The notes beneath the pieces are model-generated. The model was not told where the DNA came from, ran no database searches, and worked only from the letters and a program-made list of their open reading frames with translations. Source: Lachnospiraceae bacterium UBA3826 (GTDB lineage Bacteria > Bacillota > Clostridia > Lachnospirales > Lachnospiraceae). Taken from it: DNA of 11,599 bases. The position numbers and the translations under genes were made by a program. Positions 4,873 through 11,599 of the stretch are shown piece by piece. The stretch is taken from contig DGII01000060.1 in assembly GCA_002393095.1 (NCBI GenBank), positions 1 through 11,599 of the forward strand. Reading direction: 5' to 3'. Numbering within the stretch: position 1 is the stretch's first letter; the number at the start of each line of letters is the position of its first letter.

Positions 4873-6564
4873 ATGAGTGATATCAACCATAATGTGGGAG
4901 ATGAGAGAAAGAGGACGACTCATCCTGAGGGCGAGGCAGCTCACAGGAGTTCATCTGCACATAGAAGTGCTCCCGGGCAAAGGAGCACACAGGCACATAA
5001 AAGTGGGGCTGTGCAAAAGGGCACATCCGAGCATAAGCAATCTTCGGTTGGAAGACGCAGATCGGCACATAAAGCCTCATCCGGTGTTCGAAGAACGGAC
5101 ATGCATTCCAAAGTTCATGAGACAGCGGCGCATTCCGAAGGTCATCGCATGAATGCGGGAGACGGAAAGGTGTCTGCTATACAGAAGATTAAGAGAGTAG
5201 CGCATCTTCTGTGGACAAAATACAGATTCGAGACCATAGCGGTAAGCGTACTCATTCTGTCTGTTGCAGTAGCCATTCCTGTGATCATACATGCTGTCAA
5301 TGTCAATAAGACCGAGACTAAGGAAGTGGATCTTGAGAATTACGGCGATCTCTTCTCGGCAGATGGGCAGACTCAGACCACTGCCACAACCAATTCCAAG
5401 GGTATCAGGATAAGAGTAGATGAGGAGACAGGTGAGGAGATAGAGGATCCGACCATACTTGCAGAAGTCAAGGGGACGGGTGAAGGCTATCTCAATAATT
5501 GTATATTCTTAGGTGACTCAAGATATGTGGGGCTTGTAAGCTATGCTGTTATATCCGACGAGGATGTACTGGCGCAGGTAGGTATAGCACATATGTCCGT
5601 GGAGTCCAATACCTTCACACAGAATTCAGGGGCACAATATACTTTGCGTTCGTATCTTCAATCTCATGCCAAGGATGTCATATATATAGGATATGGCGTC
5701 AACGGTATGAAGGGTACGGATGAGGATACATATGAGAAAAGCTATAAGAATCTGATAGAGCATATAATGGAGCTGGCACCGAACAGCAAGATAGTGCTCA
5801 TGTCCATATGGCCTGTCGATGATAACGGCACATATAAGGGTTCTGTCAAGAATGAATGGATAGACAAATACAACGATTTCCTTCTGGCTCTGGCAGAATA
5901 TGAGGGAATATACTATCTGGATGTCAATACGGTCCTTAAGGATAAGAACGGAAGCATCAACAGCAAGTATGACGGAGGTGACGGGCTTCATTATAATGCC
6001 AAGGGTTATCAGGTCATAAGAGAGTATATCCTGTCTCATCCGGTTCCGGGTGTATCGGATGAAGGAACATATACCGTTCATTATGTTGCGCCTAAGGGAC
6101 AGTTCAAGGATATGGTTAAGGATGCGGTAGTGCTTCCGACAGCAGGTGTAACGGAAGCAGTGGCAGAGAGCGAGAGCGCAGAGCCGACTCCAACGCCCAC
6201 ACCTGAACCTACCAAGGAGGCTGAGACAATTCCCGAGAAGGAGGCGCAGCCTACACAGGCACAGCCAACTCCTACCACTGCACCCACACCGACACAAGTT
6301 CCTACGCAAGCCCCCGCGCCTACTCAGGCTGCGAACGATTCGGGAAGCGGAAGTTCAGACAGCGGTAACAGCACAGATTCCGGTAACAGTGGAAATTCCG
6401 GCAACAGCGAGAATTCCGGCGGTGGCGGAGATTCCGGTGGAGGTGAAAGCTCTGATAGCGGTGAAGGCTCCGGTGGCGGTGAGAACTCCGGCGGTGGTGA
6501 TAGCTCAGGTGGAGAGAGTAACAGTACGGATGGAAGCTCTGAGCCTGCAGCCACAGAGGAGTGA
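4873..6564 (+). CDS. Membrane-anchored SGNH/GDSL hydrolase with repetitive tails
   Basis: Cell-surface SGNH-fold esterase or acyl hydrolase; likely acts on envelope glycans or acylated surface polymers (inference). Seen, in order: residues 1-115 a hydrophilic His/Arg/Ser-rich cytoplasmic tail with recurring AHRS/AHKS units; a single transmembrane helix at about 121-143; the catalytic domain at about 205-390 with GDS block FLGDSR (Ser216), GVNG (Asn277) and DGLH (Asp370, His373). Then comes a Pro/Thr/Gln linker (about 436-485) and a Ser/Gly/Asn tail (about 489-555). The type II topology puts the catalytic domain outside. No LPXTG or other sorting signal closes the protein, so the long C-terminal linker ends free. 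ATG 4873 has GAGGA at 4861-4865. A hairpin follows the stop, then the D-Ala-D-Ala carboxypeptidase gene, which supports a wall-related role. The catalytic domain is secure; the substrate is not. Confidence 0.88.
   Translation: MSDINHNVGDERKRTTHPEGEAAHRSSSAHRSAPGQRSTQAHKSGAVQKGTSEHKQSSVGRRRSAHKASSGVRRTDMHSKVHETAAHSEGHRMNAGDGKVSAIQKIKRVAHLLWTKYRFETIAVSVLILSVAVAIPVIIHAVNVNKTETKEVDLENYGDLFSADGQTQTTATTNSKGIRIRVDEETGEEIEDPTILAEVKGTGEGYLNNCIFLGDSRYVGLVSYAVISDEDVLAQVGIAHMSVESNTFTQNSGAQYTLRSYLQSHAKDVIYIGYGVNGMKGTDEDTYEKSYKNLIEHIMELAPNSKIVLMSIWPVDDNGTYKGSVKNEWIDKYNDFLLALAEYEGIYYLDVNTVLKDKNGSINSKYDGGDGLHYNAKGYQVIREYILSHPVPGVSDEGTYTVHYVAPKGQFKDMVKDAVVLPTAGVTEAVAESESAEPTPTPTPEPTKEAETIPEKEAQPTQAQPTPTTAPTPTQVPTQAPAPTQAANDSGSGSSDSGNSTDSGNSGNSGNSENSGGGGDSGGGESSDSGEGSGGGENSGGGDSSGGESNSTDGSSEPAATEE
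4942..5082 (+). repeat. Degenerate His-Arg/Lys-Ser coding repeats
   Basis: Codons for residues 24-70 of the SGNH protein repeat an A-H-(R/K)-(S/A) unit about five times. The DNA shows near-copies of gcacataaa/gcacatagaa at about 4957, 4993 and 5064. Imperfect spacing suggests old tandem expansion followed by drift. Confidence 0.45.
6178..6531 (+). repeat. Low-complexity coding repeats: Pro/Thr linker then Ser/Gly/Asn tail
   Basis: 6178-6324 encodes PTPTPTP-like units. 6337-6531 encodes repeated SGN, SGGG and ENSGGG units, built from variants of ttccggtggcggtg and ggtaacagc. Such extended hydrophilic linkers usually span or decorate the cell wall. Replication slippage would make its length variable between strains. 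Confidence 0.6.
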
Positions 6565-6583
6565 TATTAACGGATCAGATCAT

Positions 6584-6615
6584 ACGACCGACGGTCATTA
6601 AGCACTGTCGGTCGT
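6584..6615 (+). terminator. 12-bp hairpin between the SGNH and carboxypeptidase genes
   Basis: ACGACCGACGGT (6584-6595) pairs with ACTGTCGGTCGT (6604-6615), with one G-U wobble and an 8-base loop. It begins 19 bases after the SGNH stop and is followed only by TTTC, so it is a weak or partial terminator, or a processing/stability hairpin, before the AAGGAG of the next gene. Confidence 0.55.
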
Positions 6616-6636
6616 TTCGGTAATTAAGGAGTATAA

Positions 6637-8949
6637 GTGGAAGATCATATCGAAGAGTCTTATGTAAGACGACCTGCCACAACGAAAAAGAAGAAGAAAA
6701 AGAAAAGCTGGACCATAGCAAAGCTTATGATCAATCTGACCGTCGGTGCATTCATTGCGCTGGCGATACTGGTGGTGCTCTACTACAACGATCCGAGGAA
6801 AAAGCTTATCGGGAGCTGGAGAGGCGCCGTGGACATATCGGATGAGGTGTCCGGTAAGGCGGAGGACTGGTTCCTGACCGCAGCCAAGGGTAATAAGGTA
6901 AAAGTATCGGAGCATATCGGCGATATCAATGTAGATACACATCTTAGCTTTAATACAGACGGTTCGTGGAATTCATCCGTTGACAGAGCATCATATGATG
7001 AATGCGAAGACAGAGCTTATGAAGCAATGGCAGGGGCACTTAACGAATTCGTCGGAATAAGGCTTGCGGCGGCACAGAAGCCTGAATTAAGCAACGAGGA
7101 AATAGACAGACTCATATCAGATACCATAGGCATGTCGGGTAAGGCTTACCTTAAGGAATATGGCCCCGCAATAATGCCGTCATATGAAAGCCTTACAGCG
7201 GCTTATGAGAGAGACGGCACGTATATTGCGGATAAGCGCAGCATCACGATCAATGATAGCGTGACTGCCGATTATGTGGTCAACGGAAGCCTGCTCGCGC
7301 TTGATGGTATACAGTCCGGCAACAGTACGATACTTAACAGGGACGGAGATATAGGAGACAGACTGCTTACCTTTTTTGCCGATGCCGCGGATGATGATGT
7401 CCTGTATATGGGCAAGGCGAATGCCGCCACGGTTAAGAACAGGATACTTGAGAACCTCACGGTTCATGTAAGCGGAGGCAGCGTAAGAGATGTCAAAACC
7501 ATACATTACGGATATAGGAATAACAGATTCGTATCGTTAAGGGACATGGCTCTTGCGCTTAAGGGAACAGAGGCGGAGTACTCCATAAGCATCGGTTCGT
7601 CCGAGATCAATATAACAAGAGGTTCGTCATACAATGCGGTAGGCGGTGAAGATATCCCCTTTAATATAAGAGGAGCCGCTAAAGCACCGGCAGAGCCGGA
7701 GGAAGCTCAACCGGACGCACAGGCAACAGATGCAGGGATGGATGCGGGGACGGATACTGAGCTCACACAGGATGCGGATATGGCAGATGAGCCGGATGCG
7801 TCAGAGGATGATTCGGAATATATATATGTGAGTGATTCGCTTAAGTTTAATAAGCTTAAGGTGGATGGAAGAGAGGTTAAGTACTCCACCGTCATCGGCA
7901 GGAATCCCTCCGGTAATCAGGATGCCTATATGAGTGTTACGGATATAGGTATGATACTTGATGTGGATATAAGCCTTGAGGACGGAGAACTGTATATAGA
8001 TCCGTCCGCTCCCTTTACTATAGATATTGCATCCATGTCGGATTCCGGATTCTATACCGAAGTAAGGAGTGCGCTTGTGGGAGATGCTACCACCAGTGAG
8101 ATATATGCAGCCTATTGTGAGGATGTAGCGGTATCCATAGCAAGTACCACCAAGCTTATGAATCTTCTGTGCGTAATGGATGCGTTAGCTTCGGGTCAGA
8201 TAGGGATGCAGGATGTGGTCAGGACTTCATATGAAGCATCGGCTCTGTCTAAGACGGCTGACGGGGTGATCGCCATGGATGAAGGAGATACATTCACCGT
8301 GGAGGAGCTTATATACGGAATGATGCTGCCATCCAGCAATGAGTGTGCACTTATGCTTGCACAATACATAGCAGGGAATGAGGATGTATATGTAATGCTT
8401 ATGAACGAGAAGGCTATGGAGATAGGCTTGTCCGACAGTACAAGATTCTGTAATTGTCACGGGCTTCCCGTGTATTCTGACAACATAGCCACATCCAAGC
8501 TCCAGAACACAATGTCTGCCAAGGATATGTTCATGCTGACATCATATATGTTAGCTGTCTATCCGCAGGTGACTGATATCACCTCCACCATGGAGTATAA
8601 GATTGCGTCCAAGGACATCACGGTGAAAAATCTCAATCCCATGTTATATAATATTCCGGGTGCCATAGGACTTAAGACGGGCACTACTAACATGGCGGGG
8701 CACAGTCTTGTATCGGCTGTAAGGATCAAGGATGTCTCGGATATAGAGCATGTGATAGTGGCTGTGGAATTCGGTGCAGAGGATGTGACGACACGTAATG
8801 AGATGTCAGAGATGCTCTTAAGATACGGAATGGATAAGGCATCCAGGAAGTCCCCGGCAGGTGAGAATGCAGTTAAGCTTAAAAACGGAGAGAATATGCC
8901 TGCCAGCGCGGAGGCATTCATAAGGCTTATGCTTGGGGCGGTAGATTAA
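6637..8949 (+). CDS. Large membrane-anchored D-alanyl-D-alanine carboxypeptidase (peptidase S11)
   Basis: Extracytoplasmic DD-carboxypeptidase that trims the terminal D-Ala of peptidoglycan stem peptides. Seen: a cytoplasmic basic head with seven lysines (17-23); a transmembrane helix at about 33-50; a region at about 55-225 with lipocalin-like strands (IGSWRGAVDI, SFNTDGSW) interrupted by a helical insert; a copper-amine-oxidase-N-like stretch (about 290-330, RFVSLRDMALAL); an acidic linker (about 350-395); a second such stretch (about 400-456); then the S11 domain (about 460-735). The catalytic motifs are complete: STTK (503-506), SSN (566-568) and KTG (680-682). At 770 residues it is about twice the usual PBP5-type length, and it is anchored by an N-terminal helix rather than a cleaved signal plus C-terminal amphipathic helix. 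The start is GTG 6637, five bases after AAGGAG (6626-6631). The catalytic call is firm; the identity of the N-terminal modules is tentative. Confidence 0.92.
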   Translation: MEDHIEESYVRRPATTKKKKKKKSWTIAKLMINLTVGAFIALAILVVLYYNDPRKKLIGSWRGAVDISDEVSGKAEDWFLTAAKGNKVKVSEHIGDINVDTHLSFNTDGSWNSSVDRASYDECEDRAYEAMAGALNEFVGIRLAAAQKPELSNEEIDRLISDTIGMSGKAYLKEYGPAIMPSYESLTAAYERDGTYIADKRSITINDSVTADYVVNGSLLALDGIQSGNSTILNRDGDIGDRLLTFFADAADDDVLYMGKANAATVKNRILENLTVHVSGGSVRDVKTIHYGYRNNRFVSLRDMALALKGTEAEYSISIGSSEINITRGSSYNAVGGEDIPFNIRGAAKAPAEPEEAQPDAQATDAGMDAGTDTELTQDADMADEPDASEDDSEYIYVSDSLKFNKLKVDGREVKYSTVIGRNPSGNQDAYMSVTDIGMILDVDISLEDGELYIDPSAPFTIDIASMSDSGFYTEVRSALVGDATTSEIYAAYCEDVAVSIASTTKLMNLLCVMDALASGQIGMQDVVRTSYEASALSKTADGVIAMDEGDTFTVEELIYGMMLPSSNECALMLAQYIAGNEDVYVMLMNEKAMEIGLSDSTRFCNCHGLPVYSDNIATSKLQNTMSAKDMFMLTSYMLAVYPQVTDITSTMEYKIASKDITVKNLNPMLYNIPGAIGLKTGTTNMAGHSLVSAVRIKDVSDIEHVIVAVEFGAEDVTTRNEMSEMLLRYGMDKASRKSPAGENAVKLKNGENMPASAEAFIRLMLGAVD

Positions 8950-8954
8950 GACAT

Positions 8955-8971
8955 CCGTGTAACTGCCACGG
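8955..8971 (+). terminator. Weak hairpin after the carboxypeptidase gene
   Basis: CCGTG (8955-8959) pairs with CACGG (8967-8971) around a 7-base loop, followed by TACTTTAA. The short stem and lack of a T-run make it a poor terminator at best; read-through into the CYTH gene is likely. A TATAAT at 9013-9018 lies too close to the next ribosome binding site and has no good -35 box. Confidence 0.25.
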
Positions 8972-9030
8972 TACTTTAACACGCCAGAATGTGAAGTGAG
9001 TGTGTGACTATATATAATACGAGGTAATAT

Positions 9031-9465
9031 ATGGAGATTGAGAAAAAGTATACCGTAAAAAAGCTTCCTAAGCTTGAGGAATATGCCAGCCATAGGATAG
9101 AGCAGGCGTATATTAACCGTAAGCCCACGTTAAGGATAAGAAGACAGGATGACGAATTCTACTTCACGTATAAGGGAGACGGTCTTATGGCAAGGGATGA
9201 GTATAATCTTCCGCTTAATGAGGAAGCCTACTACCATCTTAAGGATAAGGCTGACGGTAAGGTCATAGTTAAGACAAGGTATCTCATTCCGTATGGCAGA
9301 TATACTATCGAGCTTGACATATTCGAAGGAGAGCTGGCACCGCTTATCATAGCGGAGGTGGAATTTGCGTCGGTAGAGGAGGCGGAGAGCTTCGTGCCGC
9401 CGGAGTGGTTTGATGAGGATGTCACACAGAATCCGGAATATCAGAATTCCAATTTAAGCCGTTAG
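9031..9465 (+). CDS. CYTH-domain protein, short triphosphate tunnel metalloenzyme
   Basis: Member of the CYTH/TTM superfamily, whose short bacterial forms hydrolyse inorganic triphosphate or related triphosphates with Mg or Mn inside an eight-stranded tunnel. Seen: the hallmark ExExK at the extreme N-terminus (EIEKK, residues 2-6), basic tunnel residues LRIRR (34-38) and TYKG (46-49), KTRYLIP (81-87), ELDIFEG (94-100) and the acidic strand AEVEF (108-112). The C-terminal FVPPEWFDEDVT is typical of stand-alone bacterial TTMs. The length of 144 residues is normal for this compact class. ATG 9031 is fixed by the ExExK motif and by GAGG at 9021-9024. It lies 81 bases after the carboxypeptidase and 21 before the response regulator. 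The exact substrate (triphosphate, polyphosphate or nucleotide) cannot be told from sequence. Confidence 0.9.
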   Translation: MEIEKKYTVKKLPKLEEYASHRIEQAYINRKPTLRIRRQDDEFYFTYKGDGLMARDEYNLPLNEEAYYHLKDKADGKVIVKTRYLIPYGRYTIELDIFEGELAPLIIAEVEFASVEEAESFVPPEWFDEDVTQNPEYQNSNLSR

Positions 9466-9486
9466 GAGAGGTATGGTGGATAATAT

Positions 9487-11112
9487 ATGCTGAAGGTTTT
9501 TCTGGCAGAAGATGAATATGTGGTAAGGGAAGGGATCAAGAATAATGTAGACTGGGCTGCGCACGGATATGAATTCTGCGGTGAGGCTTCCGACGGTGAG
9601 CTCGCTTTTCCCATGATACAGAGGCTTAAGCCCGATATAGTCATTACCGATATCAAGATGCCCTTTATGGACGGGCTGGAATTAAGCCGTATGATCAAGA
9701 AAGAATTCCCATGGATAGAGATCGTAATACTCTCAGGATATGCGGAGTTCGACTACGCTAAGGAAGCCATATCCATAGGTGTAGCGCATTATCTGACCAA
9801 GCCCATAAGCGGAGACGAGCTTCTTAAAGAGATAGATGAACTGTCTGACAAGATAGAGGAGAAGAAGCAGGAGCTTAAGCTTAAGGAAAAGTACATTCAG
9901 GAGATGGCGGAGAATTACGACGAGGACAGAAGAAAGCTTTTCCAGCATATGGTACTTGGGGATATGAGTGTAGCTGAGCTTAATGAGCTTGCCAAGGGAC
10001 TTGAAATGGATATTATGGCAGGCTGCTATAATATAATCCTTATGCAACTTATCTCAAGCCATCACACGGAAGCGGAATATTCCGGCAGTGTGGTCGCCCT
10101 GTATGAACAGATCGAGGGGCTTGCGCTTAAGTCGGATGCGGTCGTTTTCGACAGGAATCTGGAGGGTAAGGCGATTCTGCTTAAGGCGGATACGCTTAAT
10201 GAACTTAACGCGATACAGGATGAGCTTACAGAGAAGATACAGGGGCTTCTAAGGGATTACGGACATGTGAGCTATTATGCCGGTATAGGGACACCGGTGG
10301 GAAGGCTTACAGAGATACCAAGAGCCTATGAGACTGCGGCGCATGCATACGCCCACAGATACTTTACGGACAGAAGTGAATTCAAGAATTATACCGAGCC
10401 CCAGAGGATGGAGAGTGTATCTGATGAGGAATTCAGTATAAGCAGCGTGAACCCAAGCGAGATAGACAGGAACAGGGTGGAGGAATTTCTTCGTAAGGGA
10501 GGTCAGGCAGAGACGGAATTCTTCATAGAGGAATTCTTCGGTAATATCGGGGAGAGTGCGCTCAGATCCAATATGTTCAGGCAATATCTGGCTATGGATG
10601 TGTACTTCGCAGTGGGGGCTTTCCTTGAAAGCCTTGGACACGACCGAAGTGAGGTGGAGGCATTCAATCCGGCTAACGGTGATATAGATGATGTTGACAG
10701 GACTGTCACATATCTTAAGGATATTATAGACAAAGCCATAAGCATAAGAGACAGCAGTGCAAGTAATAAATACAATGCTGTCATAGATGAGGTGAAGAAT
10801 TATATAGATGCCAATTACGGCGATGAGGAGCTGTCGCTTAATAAGCTGGCAAGTCATGTCAACTTCTCGCCTAATCATCTGAGCATGATCTTCAGTGCAC
10901 AGACCGGAATGACATTTATAAGGTATCTTACCGATCTGCGTATGAATAAGGCAATGGAGCTTTTAAGATGTACATCCAAAAGAAGTGTGGATATAAGCGC
11001 CGAGGTAGGATATAAGGACCCGCATTACTTCTCTTATCTGTTCAAAAAGACCGTAGGTATGACACCTACGCAGTACAGGGCAGACGCGGAGGGACATACG
11101 GATACTCACTGA
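9487..11112 (+). CDS. YesN-type response regulator with AraC DNA-binding domain
   Basis: Cytosolic two-component response regulator. Seen: a receiver domain (about 1-125) with acidic pocket Glu8-Asp9, phosphoacceptor Asp55 in ITDIKMP, Ser83 and Lys105 in LTKP; a coiled, charged helix (about 112-150); a long central region (about 150-425) of the sort found in YesN-like regulators; and a C-terminal AraC/XylS double helix-turn-helix (about 430-530) ending in the family block GYKDPHYFSYLFKKTVGMTPTQYR. The length of 541 residues is normal for YesN relatives. ATG 9487 has GGTGGA at 9475-9480. The next gene, 17 bases on, is its likely sensor kinase. In this family such pairs often control neighbouring carbohydrate-uptake genes, which may lie beyond the right edge; control of the upstream envelope genes is also possible. 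The family call is very secure. Confidence 0.95.
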   Translation: MLKVFLAEDEYVVREGIKNNVDWAAHGYEFCGEASDGELAFPMIQRLKPDIVITDIKMPFMDGLELSRMIKKEFPWIEIVILSGYAEFDYAKEAISIGVAHYLTKPISGDELLKEIDELSDKIEEKKQELKLKEKYIQEMAENYDEDRRKLFQHMVLGDMSVAELNELAKGLEMDIMAGCYNIILMQLISSHHTEAEYSGSVVALYEQIEGLALKSDAVVFDRNLEGKAILLKADTLNELNAIQDELTEKIQGLLRDYGHVSYYAGIGTPVGRLTEIPRAYETAAHAYAHRYFTDRSEFKNYTEPQRMESVSDEEFSISSVNPSEIDRNRVEEFLRKGGQAETEFFIEEFFGNIGESALRSNMFRQYLAMDVYFAVGAFLESLGHDRSEVEAFNPANGDIDDVDRTVTYLKDIIDKAISIRDSSASNKYNAVIDEVKNYIDANYGDEELSLNKLASHVNFSPNHLSMIFSAQTGMTFIRYLTDLRMNKAMELLRCTSKRSVDISAEVGYKDPHYFSYLFKKTVGMTPTQYRADAEGHTDTH

Positions 11113-11129
11113 TATAACGGAGAAGGTAT

Positions 11130-11599
11130 ATGGCAGGCAGGATAAGCAAAGCCTTTAAGAATATCGGATTGGCAGGAAGGATAAGATATTCCTACATCAT
11201 AGTCATTGCGCCCATAATAGCCTTTATGGGCTTTTGCCTTGTGACCTTGTGGAATCAGAATCTAAGATATGACAGGGTCATAGATGCGGCAGGAAGAGCC
11301 AGCAGCTTCAGTCTGGATTTTAAGAATGATTTTGATTATGAGACATATTTAGTCATAGTTGAGAGCAAGTCCTTCGAGGAATCGGAGCTTAGGAATATGC
11401 TAAGCGAAGCTACGGGTGTAGTGGATTCCTTAAGTCAGGATGTGGAGCTTAGGAGCGATAACGAGAGAAGACTTGAGGATATACGCAAGTATCTGCGTAA
11501 TCTGGGAACCTATACGGACAGGATAGAGGCCAATCTTAAGGCCGGTGACAGATATGAGGACAATATCGAGATATGGGAGAACGACGTTCAGATAGTGAC
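11130..11599 (+). CDS. N-terminus of probable YesM-type sensor histidine kinase (3' truncated by window edge)
   Basis: Only the first 156 residues are present. Seen: ATG 11130 with GGAGAAGG just upstream (11119-11126); a basic cytoplasmic start (MAGRISKAFKNIGLAGRIRYS); one transmembrane helix at about 21-41; then an extracellular region dominated by charged amphipathic helices (for example ESELRNMLSEATGVVDSLSQ and NERRLEDIRKYLRNL), consistent with a helical-bundle sensor. The HAMP, His_kinase and HATPase domains expected of YesM would lie beyond 11599, so the kinase call rests on position (17 bases after a YesN-type regulator) and topology. It could also be another membrane sensor, but a paired kinase is by far the most usual arrangement. 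Confidence 0.75.
   Translation, partial: MAGRISKAFKNIGLAGRIRYSYIIVIAPIIAFMGFCLVTLWNQNLRYDRVIDAAGRASSFSLDFKNDFDYETYLVIVESKSFEESELRNMLSEATGVVDSLSQDVELRSDNERRLEDIRKYLRNLGTYTDRIEANLKAGDRYEDNIEIWENDVQIV

Noticed and set aside
5626..6309. Minus-strand 227-codon open frame inside the SGNH gene
   Set aside because: It is antisense to a gene with clear catalytic motifs. Its Cys/Arg/Leu-rich composition is what the reverse of the Pro/Thr repeats gives, and no RBS or family motif was seen.
6337..6531. Tandem Ser/Gly-coding units considered as a CRISPR-like or mobile repeat
   Set aside because: The units are short, irregular, in frame and explained by low-complexity protein sequence.
9013..9018. TATAAT before the CYTH gene as a promoter
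   Set aside because: There is no usable -35 at 16-18 bases, and the transcript would start at or within the ribosome binding site.
10249..10878. Minus-strand 209-codon open frame inside the response regulator
   Set aside because: Shadow of a conserved AraC-type regulator, with no recognisable domains.

Overview
The window looks like chromosomal DNA of a Gram-positive anaerobe of the Lachnospiraceae type (Butyrivibrio/Roseburia-like). This rests on the strong GGAGG-type ribosome binding sites, the preference for ATA (Ile) and AGA/AGG (Arg) codons, the YesN/YesM-type two-component pair, the PfoR-type membrane protein and the S11 D-Ala-D-Ala carboxypeptidase style. The genus assignment is inference, because no rRNA or tRNA is present.

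Left edge (1 to about 2090): a visibly AT-richer, defence-like unit. It begins with the 3' part of an AAA15/RloA-type ATPase (Walker A, signature, Walker B and H-loop all visible, N-terminus cut by the window edge). This is followed by a RloB-family protein with TOPRIM-like acidic motifs, and then by a short third reading frame that I do not recognise. ATPase plus RloB is the architecture of RloAB/AbiL-type abortive infection modules. Both rloB and the third frame carry apparent one-base indels in homopolymers. If A5 at 1164-1168 were A6, and T5 at 1804-1808 were T6, each gene would read continuously from a well-placed start.

Middle (2093-3697): a convergent (minus-strand) Gfo/Idh/MocA oxidoreductase with a structured 5' region. 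That region holds a 10-bp inverted repeat of GTGTGAAAAT and a 7-bp GC hairpin just before its RBS. Beyond it, on the plus strand, lies a 50-codon acidic small protein gene.

Right (3764-11599): a co-directional plus-strand series. In order: a PfoR/PTS_EIIC_2 membrane protein; a membrane-anchored SGNH hydrolase with a His/Arg/Ser repeat tail inside the cell and a Pro/Thr plus Ser/Gly linker outside; a 12-bp hairpin; a very large membrane-anchored D-alanyl-D-alanine carboxypeptidase; a short CYTH/triphosphate tunnel metalloenzyme; a YesN-type AraC response regulator; and the start of its likely sensor kinase. The spacings (17-23 nt at three junctions, 72-81 nt at two) suggest one or two operons. 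The theme is cell-envelope modification followed by a signalling pair. I see no tRNA, rRNA, CRISPR array or insertion sequence.
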